Source: Lachnospiraceae bacterium (GTDB lineage: Bacteria > Bacillota > Clostridia > Lachnospirales > Lachnospiraceae). From it: a stretch of DNA of 64,000 nt. Both the position numbers and the translations under genes were made by a program. The notes beneath the pieces were generated by a model that was not told where the DNA came from, made no database searches, and worked only from the letters and a program-made list of their open reading frames with translations. How positions within the stretch are numbered: position 1 is the stretch's first letter; the number at the start of each line of letters is the position of its first letter. Location: the NCBI GenBank assembly GCA_015057115.1, contig SVEZ01000011.1, positions 165-64,164 of the forward strand, in the 5' to 3' direction. This document shows, piece after piece, positions 8,494 to 16,264 of this stretch.

Positions 8494-9084
8494 ATGCGTA
8501 GGATGAGACGAGGCAAAGGACTGCAGTTTGGACGGCAGCGAAAGAAAATGAACGTACCCTTAATCAAGGAGATTTTTATCTGGGCATTGGAGCTTTTGAT
8601 TGTTTTGGGAATTGCCTTTGTATTTGTGTATTATATCGGACAAAGTACCAGAGTTATCGGTGGTTCCATGTCTCCAAGTTTGGAGGATGGAGACCGTGTG
8701 CTGGTAAACCGTTTTATATATCTGATTACCAGCCCCAAGCATAACGATGTGATTGCGTTTTTACCCAATGGAAATGAAAAGTCCCACTATTATGTGAAAC
8801 GAGTGGTGGGGGTTCCCGGGGACACGGTTCAGATCGTGGAAGGTGCGCTGTATGTTAACGGAGAGCTTTATGAAGAAGCTATAGACTTGCCGTCCATGGA
8901 TTATTCGGGTCTGGCAGAGGATAAGCTGACTCTTGGCAAGAATGAGTATTTTGTGCTGGGAGACAACCGAAACAACAGTGAGGACAGCCGATATGCCAAT
9001 ATCGGCCTGATAAAGAAAGAACATATTGTGGGAAAGGGATGGTTTCAGGTCAGCCCTCTTTCCAAATTTGGATTTTTGCAGTAA
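8494..9084 (+). CDS. lepB: Signal peptidase I (first copy)
   Basis: A 196-residue membrane-anchored type I signal peptidase that removes signal peptides of exported proteins. One N-terminal membrane helix (about 28-48) precedes catalytic Ser58 in GGSMSPS and Lys102 in HYYVKRVVGVPGD, and box E GDNRNNSEDSR is present. AGGAGG is five bases from the ATG. A second copy lies after rbgA. Confidence 0.95.
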   Translation: MRRMRRGKGLQFGRQRKKMNVPLIKEIFIWALELLIVLGIAFVFVYYIGQSTRVIGGSMSPSLEDGDRVLVNRFIYLITSPKHNDVIAFLPNGNEKSHYYVKRVVGVPGDTVQIVEGALYVNGELYEEAIDLPSMDYSGLAEDKLTLGKNEYFVLGDNRNNSEDSRYANIGLIKKEHIVGKGWFQVSPLSKFGFLQ

Positions 9085-9102
9085 AATAGAGGAAATAACT
9101 AT

Positions 9103-9975
9103 ATGGGTGAAATAAGTACAATTAACTGGTATCCCGGTCACATGACCAAGGCTCGTCGTATGATGCAGGAGGATATTAAACTCATTGATTTGGTGATTGA
9201 GCTTTTGGATGCCAGAGTGCCGCTTAGCAGTCGGAATCCGGATATTGATGATCTGGCAAAGAATAAGTCACGACTGATTCTTTTGAATAAGGCGGATTTG
9301 GCGGATAACCGCAAGACGAAGCTTTGGACAGCGTATTTTGAGGAAAAAGGCTTTTTTGTAGTGACATTGGACTCCAGAAGCCGCGGAGGTATGAAGGCGG
9401 TGCAGGAGGAGATTATGAAGGCCTGCAAGGCGAAGATAGAGCGTGACTTGAAGCGTGGAATTAAAAACCGGCCGGTGCGCGCCATGGTGGTGGGAATTCC
9501 CAATGTGGGAAAATCCACTTTTATCAACTCCTTTGCAGGAAAAGCTGCGGCAAAGACCGGAAACAAGCCCGGCGTTACCAAAGGTAAACAGTGGATTCGT
9601 CTGAACAAACAGGCGGAGCTTTTGGATACACCCGGAATCTTATGGCCGAAGTTTGAGGACCAGACCGTCGGAATGCGACTTGCCATGATTGGTTCCATAC
9701 GAAATGAAATATTGAATCTGGACGAGGTGGCTCAGTCTTTAATTCGCAATTTGCGTTCTCAATATCCGGGAGCGTTGAAAGAGCGTTATGAAATTGAAGA
9801 AGACGGTGAGGACTATGAAATTCTGGCAGCGATTGCCGCAAGCCGCAACTGGCTTGTGAAAGGCGGAGAACCGGATTATAACAAGGCGGTTAATGTGGTG
9901 TTGGAAGAATTCCGGGACGGAAAGCTTGGAAAGATAACCTTGGAAGAACCGGAAAAAATACAAAGTGAGAGGTAG
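9103..9975 (+). CDS. rbgA: Ribosome biogenesis GTPase RbgA (YlqF)
   Basis: A 290-residue circularly permuted GTPase needed for late 50S assembly. The G motifs appear in permuted order: NKADLAD (G4), DSRS (G5), then GIPNVGKST (G1) and DTPG (G3). The N terminus INWYPGHMTKARRMM is diagnostic. It lies 18 bp after the first lepB and 6 bp before the second, so one transcript is likely. Confidence 0.96.
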   Translation: MGEISTINWYPGHMTKARRMMQEDIKLIDLVIELLDARVPLSSRNPDIDDLAKNKSRLILLNKADLADNRKTKLWTAYFEEKGFFVVTLDSRSRGGMKAVQEEIMKACKAKIERDLKRGIKNRPVRAMVVGIPNVGKSTFINSFAGKAAAKTGNKPGVTKGKQWIRLNKQAELLDTPGILWPKFEDQTVGMRLAMIGSIRNEILNLDEVAQSLIRNLRSQYPGALKERYEIEEDGEDYEILAAIAASRNWLVKGGEPDYNKAVNVVLEEFRDGKLGKITLEEPEKIQSER

Positions 9976-9981
9976 AATGGA

Positions 9982-10545
9982 ATGGAGAATGAAGGAAACA
10001 AGAAAAGCGCGGCAAAGGAGCTGCTTCATTTTGTAATCTATATAGCTTGCGTACTGTTGGCAACCTGGCTGATTATTCATTTTGTGGGTCAGCGAACTGT
10101 GGTTGTGGGACAGTCCATGCGGGAAACATTGCAGGATGGTGATAATCTGGTAGTGGATAAGATATCCTATCGGGTGAAGAATCCGGAACGGTTTGATATT
10201 ATTGTTTTTCCTTACGAATACGGAGAAGACACATATTATATTAAGCGTATCATCGGACTTCCCGGAGAGACGGTGCAGATTACCGAGGATGGGGAGATTG
10301 AAATCGATGGTGAAACCTTGGAGGAAGACTACGGCAGACAGGTGATGGATGATCCGGGACTGGCCGCAAAGCCCATAAAGCTTGGCAAGGACGAGTATTT
10401 TGTTCTGGGAGACAATCGGAACGAAAGCGAGGACAGCCGATATGAAGACGTGGGACTGATTAAGAAGAAAAATATTATCGGAAGGGCGATTTTGCGCATT
10501 TATCCCTTCCATTCATTTGGAAAGATAGAAAACGGAAACGATTAG
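9982..10545 (+). CDS. lepB: Signal peptidase I (second copy)
   Basis: A 187-residue paralogue of the 8494-9084 product. One membrane helix (about 15-35), catalytic Ser45 in GQSMRE and Lys88 in YYIKRIIGLPGE, then GDNRNESEDSR. Both catalytic residues are present, so both copies should be active. ATGs at 9977 and 9982 are out of frame with each other; 9982 gives the complete protein. Two type I peptidases around rbgA suggest a local duplication with rbgA between. Confidence 0.94.
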   Translation: MENEGNKKSAAKELLHFVIYIACVLLATWLIIHFVGQRTVVVGQSMRETLQDGDNLVVDKISYRVKNPERFDIIVFPYEYGEDTYYIKRIIGLPGETVQITEDGEIEIDGETLEEDYGRQVMDDPGLAAKPIKLGKDEYFVLGDNRNESEDSRYEDVGLIKKKNIIGRAILRIYPFHSFGKIENGND

Positions 10546-10554
10546 GGTAGGAAT

Positions 10555-11331
10555 ATGGAAAAGAAAATAAGTATTGCCCTGATAAAAGAGGAGTTTAAGG
10601 CAGCGGCGATAAGCGAGCTGCCTTTTCTTATCGAAAAATACAGGGAAGATGATCGAAGTGGTGTAAAAACGCTGCTTACAAAAGCAAACAGAGAATTAGA
10701 GAAGTTAGAAGCAGAAAAGGCAAGAATCGAGGCTCTTCGAGAATACGAAGAAAAGTATGGGGAATATGAGTTCATCGGAGGTATGGATGAGGTGGGACGG
10801 GGGCCCTTGGCAGGACCGGTTGTGGCCTGCGCCCTTATTTTACCTAAAGGATGCAGAATCCTTTACGTAAACGATTCCAAAAAGCTTTCTGCCTCAAAGC
10901 GGGAGGAACTCTATGAGGAAATAATGGAAAAAGCGGTGGCGGTAGGCATTGGCATGGTAGGCCCGGGAAGGATTGACGAAATCAATATTTTACAGGCGAC
11001 CTATGAAGCCATGCGACAGGCTGTTGAGAAATTGGATCCAAAACCCGATATATTATTAAACGATGCCGTTACGGTGCCGGGGATAACGATTCCCCAGGTG
11101 CCTATTATAAAAGGCGACGCAAAGAGTCTTACCATTGGCGCTGCCAGTATTGTGGCGAAGGTCACCAGAGACAGGTTGATGGTGGAGTACGATGAATTGA
11201 TGCCGGAGTATGGTTTTGCCGGAAACAAAGGATATGGTTCGGCAGAGCATATTCGTGCGATTAAGGAGCACGGTATTACCCCTATTCACAGAAAGAGCTT
11301 TGTAAAGAATTTTTTAACAGACGAAGCGTAA
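10555..11331 (+). CDS. rnhB: Ribonuclease HII
   Basis: A 258-residue enzyme that cleaves RNA in RNA-DNA hybrids and at single ribonucleotides in DNA. It has the N-terminal helical extension usual in Firmicutes (about 1-70), then GGMDEVGRGPLAGP with the first catalytic Asp/Glu pair, NDSKKLS, and LLNDAVTVPG. It begins 9 bp after lepB in the same cluster. Confidence 0.96.
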   Translation: MEKKISIALIKEEFKAAAISELPFLIEKYREDDRSGVKTLLTKANRELEKLEAEKARIEALREYEEKYGEYEFIGGMDEVGRGPLAGPVVACALILPKGCRILYVNDSKKLSASKREELYEEIMEKAVAVGIGMVGPGRIDEINILQATYEAMRQAVEKLDPKPDILLNDAVTVPGITIPQVPIIKGDAKSLTIGAASIVAKVTRDRLMVEYDELMPEYGFAGNKGYGSAEHIRAIKEHGITPIHRKSFVKNFLTDEA

Positions 11332-11353
11332 CGAAAAGAAAGGCTGTGGAAGT

Positions 11354-13198
11354 ATGAATATTTCCGATATTTACAACCAGATTACCCAACAAATGAATCA
11401 GCAACTTTTAAAGACGGCAAACGGCGGAAAAATGCCGGATACAGCCTCAACTACTGTAAACTCCAAGGGAATGGAGACCTTGCTTGGACTGAACGAGGGC
11501 GAGATTTTTGAAGGAACCGTTACCAAGTTAGAGGGCGGTAAAGTTACCATTGGGCTTGCCAATGGGAACAGTATTCAGGCACGAGTAGAAGAAGGAGTTG
11601 CCTTGACAAAAGGGGCTGCCACTTTTTTTCAGGTGAAGTCCAATGTGGACGGTCAGGTTGCGTTAAAAGCGGTAAGCCAGGATTCTTTTAGCAATCCCAC
11701 ATTGCTAAAAGCGCTGAATTCTGCGTCTTTGCCGGTGACGGACCGGAATCTTTCGCTGGTATCGGAAATGATGAAAAAACAACTTCCCATTGATGCTAAT
11801 TCTTTGGGAAGGATGGCACGCTTAGCTTACAATTTTCCGAAGGTAAGCGTTGAAACCTTAACTCAGCTGGAAAAAATGAAATTACCTGTAACCCCGGAAA
11901 ACATTGAGCAGTTAGAACATTATAAGCAGGGAGAGGGCAAGGTGCAGACCAATTTGGAATCCCTGATGAAATCCTTGCCTCAGATGGTTTCGGAATCAGG
12001 TGGCAAAGAGGCCCTTGAACTTAACAGACAGCTTTTGAAGGTGTTTGAGCCGGAAGTACAGGGGCAGGATACAAAGCCGGTAAGTGATGGGGGCACGGAA
12101 AAAGGGCAGGTTACGGAGAACTTTACGCTGAACGCCAAAGAAACCGTAGAAGAAGCCGGGATGCAGGAAAAAGAAATTGCAGCACAGTCGGATACGGGAA
12201 AGTCCACAGAGGTAGTTTCAGATAAACAGTCGATTCCGGAAAAAGTTATGGAAACGGCTGATGGAAACGATGCGATTAAAAACGAGCAGGTTGTTGCAAA
12301 AGATACATCTGTGACGCCGCAGAACGGCCAAATATCGGCAGAAGCTGAGATGGTGAAGCCGGCTGAGGCGGATATGATAAAAGCGCAGGATGAGCCGTTA
12401 AAGGAAGCAGACAGAGGCATGAACCCGGAAGAGCTTTCTTCCAGACCGGAGCAGCTTTTAAAAACGGTGGAAAAGCAGGATGGTTCTGCTTACGATCAGT
12501 TAAAGAATCTTACGCAGCTACTGGAAAAGCAGGATTTTTCACCGAAAGAATTAAAACAGCTCTTTTCCTCGGATAATTACCGGAACCTGTTGGAACGGGT
12601 GATGGAGGAACAATGGTTTTTAAAACCGGAGGAAATGGAGAACAAAGAGAAATTAAAACAACTCTATCAGCGGATGGATCGTCAGATGGAAAAATTATCC
12701 ACTCTTATGGAAAATGCAGGGAAAGCAGAGAGCCCCATGAGTCGTCAAATCGCAGATACACGTGGAAATCTGAGTTTCATGAATGATGTGCACCAGATGT
12801 ATAATTATGTACAGATTCCACTGAAAATGGCGAATCAGAATGCAACCGGCGATTTATATGTATATACCAATAAGAAAGCGTTAAGACGAGATAAGGAAGA
12901 TATTTCCGCTCATTTGCATTTGGAAATGGAGCATTTGGGAACCACGGATGTTTTTGTGCGACTCCGTGGGAAGAATCTTTCCACGAACTTCATGCTGGCA
13001 GATGTGGAAGCATTGGATTTGGTCATCAGCCACGTGGATATTTTGACCCGGCGTCTTTCCAACAAAGGTTTTGATGTGGATGTTCAGGTAAAAGAGAAGG
13101 ATGAGAATACCACAACGAAAGATTTTGTGGAGGAATTGTTGGGCCAGGAAGCACCAAAAGAGGCTGTAAGTCGTTATTCCTTCGATGTGAAGGTATAA
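11354..13198 (+). CDS. FliK-like (YlqG-type) protein
   Basis: A 614-residue protein. Residues ~35-110 form a small beta-rich segment (LNEGEIFEGTVTKLEGGKV). Residues ~230-360 are low-complexity, Glu/Lys/Thr-rich and probably disordered. Residues ~470-600 resemble the C-terminal domain of flagellar hook-length control protein FliK (VQIPLKMANQNATGDLYVY, then the LSHVDIL-like SHVDILTRRLSNKGFDVDV). In Bacillus the equivalent pair YlqG-YlqH also follows rnhB. No signal peptide. A link to type III export is inferred from the domain and from the FlhB-like gene next door. Confidence 0.8.
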   Translation: MNISDIYNQITQQMNQQLLKTANGGKMPDTASTTVNSKGMETLLGLNEGEIFEGTVTKLEGGKVTIGLANGNSIQARVEEGVALTKGAATFFQVKSNVDGQVALKAVSQDSFSNPTLLKALNSASLPVTDRNLSLVSEMMKKQLPIDANSLGRMARLAYNFPKVSVETLTQLEKMKLPVTPENIEQLEHYKQGEGKVQTNLESLMKSLPQMVSESGGKEALELNRQLLKVFEPEVQGQDTKPVSDGGTEKGQVTENFTLNAKETVEEAGMQEKEIAAQSDTGKSTEVVSDKQSIPEKVMETADGNDAIKNEQVVAKDTSVTPQNGQISAEAEMVKPAEADMIKAQDEPLKEADRGMNPEELSSRPEQLLKTVEKQDGSAYDQLKNLTQLLEKQDFSPKELKQLFSSDNYRNLLERVMEEQWFLKPEEMENKEKLKQLYQRMDRQMEKLSTLMENAGKAESPMSRQIADTRGNLSFMNDVHQMYNYVQIPLKMANQNATGDLYVYTNKKALRRDKEDISAHLHLEMEHLGTTDVFVRLRGKNLSTNFMLADVEALDLVISHVDILTRRLSNKGFDVDVQVKEKDENTTTKDFVEELLGQEAPKEAVSRYSFDVKV

Positions 13199-13255
13199 AT
13201 TCCCCGGATGCGCAGAATTTGCAGCAGAGCTGATGGAGAACGGAGGACAGAGTAA

Positions 13256-13549
13256 ATGGCAGATAAGCAAAATCCGAATAAGAAACGAACAGCGGTGGCC
13301 TTACGTTATGAAAAGGGCGACCAGGCACCCAAAATCGTGGCCTCCGGAACCGGAGCTGTGGCGGACCGCATTATCGAAAAAGCAAAAGAAGCGGACGTTC
13401 CCTTGTATGCGGATGACAAATTGGCTCAGACTTTGTCCAAATTAGAGATTGGAGAAGCCATCCCGCCGGAATTATATGACGTGGTGGCGGAGATTCTGGT
13501 TTTTGTTAATGATATGGATAAGATGAAGGCGAAGCTGGATATGAAGTAA
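13256..13549 (+). CDS. Stand-alone FlhB C-terminal-domain protein (YlqH-like)
   Basis: A 97-residue cytosolic protein matching only the cytoplasmic domain of the FlhB/EscU export switch: TAVALRYEKGDQAPKIVASGTG, then IGEAIPPELYDVVAEILVFV. The self-cleavage motif NPTH of true FlhB is absent (NKKRTAVAL is there instead) and there are no membrane helices, so it cannot be a complete export gate. CGGAGG precedes the ATG. With the FliK-like gene 58 bp upstream it recreates a substrate-switch pair without the rest of the apparatus. Its TAA forms the left end of a 209-bp palindrome. Confidence 0.88.
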   Translation: MADKQNPNKKRTAVALRYEKGDQAPKIVASGTGAVADRIIEKAKEADVPLYADDKLAQTLSKLEIGEAIPPELYDVVAEILVFVNDMDKMKAKLDMK

Positions 13550-13755
13550 CTGCTGTCTTGCGGTTGGCAAGCAAAATATTCCGACGCGGGAGCGTTTGCA
13601 CTCCATACAAGACGTAGCGGTAGATAAGATGTCAATACGGAACATGCAGGTAAGCGATGCTTTCCTGCATGCCCCGCATCGCCATCTAACTGCCGACGTC
13701 TTGTAAAGTCCCGCTTTCGGAATATTTCGCTTGCACACCTACATAACGGCAGTTA
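13547..13755. repeat. 209-bp imperfect palindrome
   Basis: The outer ends are TAACTGC (13547-13553) and GCAGTTA (13749-13755). Inner matches include GCAAGCAAAATATTCCGA on the left against TCGGAATATTTCGCTTGC on the right (one mismatch), and TACAAGACGT (13596 onward) against ACGTCTTGTA. The centre is a tight hairpin, CATGCAGG with CCTGCATG (13643-13671). Pairing continues nearly throughout, the left arm having about ten extra bases. It fills most of the gap between the FlhB-like gene and yraN and codes for nothing recognisable. Confidence 0.85.
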
Positions 13756-13859
13756 CCAAGAAAATAGATGTTCGCCGGCAGTTGCTGGAGAAAAGAAGAA
13801 AACGCAAGTGGGGGAGAAAGCGGAAAGTTTTGGAAAACAAAGATGAGGGGGAGAAGAGT

Positions 13860-14204
13860 ATGAATAAGCGAGAAATCGGGACGAAGAAGGAGACGTTGGC
13901 GCGAAAGCTTTTGCTTTTGCACGGGTACGAGATTCTGGAAATGAATTATCGGTCAAAGAGTGGGGAAGTGGATGTGGTAGCGCGCGAGGGTGACTACTTA
14001 GTTTTTATAGAAGTAAAATATCGAAGCACCACGGAATTCGGAGAACCCCAGCAGGCTGTAGATGTCCGGAAGCAGCAGAAGATAAGGAAAGTAGCAAGAG
14101 ACTATTGCTATCTTAAACGTTTACCGGCGGAAACCCCCATTCGATTTGACGTGGTAGCTATTCTTGGAGAAAAATATAAGATTATTCAGGATGCCTTTTG
14201 CTAA
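13860..14204 (+). CDS. yraN: UPF0102 / YraN family endonuclease-like protein
   Basis: A 114-residue protein with the YraN fold: NKREIGTKKETLARKLL, then the restriction-endonuclease-like core SGEVDVVAREGDYLVFIEVKYR with the D...ExK metal/catalytic residues. Its cellular role is unproven; the family belongs to the Holliday-junction-resolvase-like nucleases and is often found beside rnhB. The frame is open from 13731, but GAGGGGGAG just before 13860 and family length fix the start. Long palindromes flank it on both sides. Confidence 0.9.
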   Translation: MNKREIGTKKETLARKLLLLHGYEILEMNYRSKSGEVDVVAREGDYLVFIEVKYRSTTEFGEPQQAVDVRKQQKIRKVARDYCYLKRLPAETPIRFDVVAILGEKYKIIQDAFC

Positions 14205-14219
14205 AGGGCGTCCTTTTTG
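14188..14219 (+). terminator. Terminator overlapping the yraN stop
   Basis: AGGATGCC pairs with GGGCGTCCT (with G-T pairs), followed by TTTTTG. The left arm lies in the last yraN codons. Confidence 0.7.
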
Positions 14220-14256
14220 TGTGGAGTCGAAAATGCCGAAAATAGGGTGATGTAAA

Positions 14257-14386
14257 AAGCAGGTCGGAATGTTACGAGTGAAACCCTTGGAAACGTCAGC
14301 ACTTAGGCGCTGTATTTTAGCGCCTTAGTGGCTGTTACGTTTCCGTGGGAGCGAAAGCGTTTTCACTGTAATATTTCGACCTGCTT
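14257..14386. repeat. 130-bp imperfect palindrome
   Basis: Left arm AAGCAGGTCGGAATGTTAC (14257 onward) pairs with GTAATATTTCGACCTGCTT (to 14386). The inner arms GGAAACGT...TAGGCGCT and AGCGCCTTAG...ACGTTTCC pair, with a short loop at TATTTT. As in the 13.6 kb element, one arm has an extra ~11 bases. It lies in the convergent gap between yraN and the minus-strand ABC-F gene. Confidence 0.85.
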
Positions 14387-14428
14387 ACTATAGTACGTCC
14401 GATTCGTCATTTGACGGCTTCGCGGAAA

Positions 14429-16072
14429 TTAGTTATCATTCTCTTCATCTTCAGATTTGGTATACACACTACGTTTACGAGCCATCTCATCGCTTTCCAG
14501 ATACTCATCGTAAGTAGTAACTTTATCTACGAAAGTACCGTCCGGTAAGAACTCGATAATACGATTTGCGGTGGTCTGTACAATCTGATGGTCACGGGAA
14601 GCAAATAAAAGCACTCCCGGGAACTTCATAAGACCATTGTTTAATGCGGTAATGGATTCCATGTCCAAATGGTCGGTAGGCTCATCCAAAATTAAGACGT
14701 TGGAAGCCTCAATCATCATACGGGAGAGCAGTACACGTACTTTTTCTCCTCCGGATAAAACCTTCATACGTTTTACACCATCATCTCCGGCGAAAAGCAT
14801 ACGTCCAAGGAAACCGCGCACATAAGTGGCATCCTTGATTTCGGAGAACTGAGTCAGCCAGTCGGCAATCTGTAAGTCGTTGCCGTCAAAAATGCTGGTG
14901 TTGTCCTTCGGGAAGTAGGAAACGGAAGTGGTTACACCCCATTTGTAGCTTCCTTCATCCGGCTCCATTTCTCCGGAAAGAATCTGGAATAAAGTAGTTT
15001 TGGCAATGGTGTTACCGCCTACAAAAGCGATTTTATCATCATGGCCTACAATAAAGGACACATTATCAAGAATTTTAACCCCGTCGATGGTTTTGGAAAT
15101 TCCTTCTACAGTAAGTACCTCATTTCCAATCTCACGTGCAGGACGGAAATCGATGTAAGGATACTTTCTGGAAGATGGCTTGATTTCGTCAAGCTCAATT
15201 TTTTCCAAAGCTTTCTTACGGGAGGTAGCCTGTTTGGATTTGGAAGCGTTGGCGGAGAAACGGGAAATAAATTCCTTTAACTCCTTAATCTTTTCTTCCT
15301 TCTTCTTATTGGCTTCCTTCATTTGCTTTAACATCAATTGACTGGACTCATACCAGAAGTCATAGTTTCCGGCATAGAGCTGAATCTTAGCATAGTCGAT
15401 GTCTGCAGTGTGGGTACACACCTTATTTAAGAAGTAACGGTCATGAGAAACTACGATAACCGTGTTTTCAAAGTTAATTAAGAACTCCTCTAACCAGCCG
15501 ATGGCATCTAAGTCCAAATGGTTGGTAGGCTCGTCTAAAAGTAAGATATCCGGATTGCCGAATAAAGCCTGAGCAAGTAAAACCTTAACCTTTTCGTTGC
15601 CTTCCATATCTTTCATCAAAGTGTAATGCATTTCGGTAGGGATACCCAGACCGTTTAAAAGCATTGCAGCATCGGACTCTGCATTCCAGCCGTCCATTTC
15701 CGCGAATTCAGCCTCTAATTCGCTGGCGCGGATTCCATCATCGTCGGTAAAATCTTCTTTGGCGTAGATAGCATCTTTTTCCTTCATAATATCGTAAAGA
15801 CGCTGGTTACCCATGATTACTGTATCCAACACAGGAAACTCATCATATTTAAAGTGATCCTGCTGCAGGAAGGACAAACGTTGTCCCGGTGTAATCACAA
15901 CTTCGCCGCCTGTAGGTTCAAGCTGTCCGGAAAGAATACGTAAGAAAGTGGACTTGCCGGCACCGTTGGCACCAATGATTCCGTAGCAATTACCTTCCGT
16001 AAACTTGATATTTACATCTTCAAACAGCGCTTTTTTTCCAAAACGCAAAGAAACATTATTTGCACTAATCAT
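14429..16072 (-). CDS. ABC-F family ATP-binding protein (YkpA/YbiT type)
   Basis: A 547-residue soluble protein with two ABC nucleotide-binding domains and no membrane helices; ABC-F proteins act on the ribosome in translation or antibiotic protection. NBD1: Walker A GANGAGKST, signature region EGNEKVKVLL, LLLDEPTNHLD. The interdomain linker (about 245-300) is charged and helical. NBD2: Walker A is the degenerate GGNTIAKTT, signature LSGGEKVRVLL, LILDEPTDHLD, and the switch region reads SRDHQ. The altered second Walker A fits the YkpA/YbiT subfamily rather than decay. A housekeeping translation role is likelier than resistance. Confidence 0.9.
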   Translation of the reverse strand: MISANNVSLRFGKKALFEDVNIKFTEGNCYGIIGANGAGKSTFLRILSGQLEPTGGEVVITPGQRLSFLQQDHFKYDEFPVLDTVIMGNQRLYDIMKEKDAIYAKEDFTDDDGIRASELEAEFAEMDGWNAESDAAMLLNGLGIPTEMHYTLMKDMEGNEKVKVLLAQALFGNPDILLLDEPTNHLDLDAIGWLEEFLINFENTVIVVSHDRYFLNKVCTHTADIDYAKIQLYAGNYDFWYESSQLMLKQMKEANKKKEEKIKELKEFISRFSANASKSKQATSRKKALEKIELDEIKPSSRKYPYIDFRPAREIGNEVLTVEGISKTIDGVKILDNVSFIVGHDDKIAFVGGNTIAKTTLFQILSGEMEPDEGSYKWGVTTSVSYFPKDNTSIFDGNDLQIADWLTQFSEIKDATYVRGFLGRMLFAGDDGVKRMKVLSGGEKVRVLLSRMMIEASNVLILDEPTDHLDMESITALNNGLMKFPGVLLFASRDHQIVQTTANRIIEFLPDGTFVDKVTTYDEYLESDEMARKRSVYTKSEDEENDN

Positions 16073-16113
16073 AGAAATCGATTCCTTTCTAATCTAAACA
16101 CATTCACTTTTCT

Positions 16114-16141
16114 ATTGTACAAGATTGCAGAATTTTTGCAA
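16114..16141 (-). promoter_or_regulatory. Promoter for the ABC-F gene
   Basis: On the minus strand TTGCAA (16141-16136), 16-bp spacer, TACAAT (16119-16114), about 40 bp before the start codon. Confidence 0.55.
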
Positions 16142-16264
16142 GCCTTTTATAGCATATTTCCAAATATTCCGATTTTGCTTGCATTCTGTTATGGATGGTG
16201 TTAGGATGTTGAACGTTGAGGAATTAACAAGAAAAAAATTAATGGGAGAAAAGAGAAGAGTATT

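Noticed and set aside
13540-14400. Insertion sequence with terminal inverted repeats around yraN
   Set aside because: The two long palindromes are each self-complementary rather than inverted copies of one another, and yraN is a conserved housekeeping gene, not a transposase.
14429-16072. ABC-F gene as an antibiotic-resistance determinant or as decayed
   Set aside because: The linker and altered second Walker A fit the housekeeping YkpA/YbiT group; there is no attenuator-like leader and no mobile element near.
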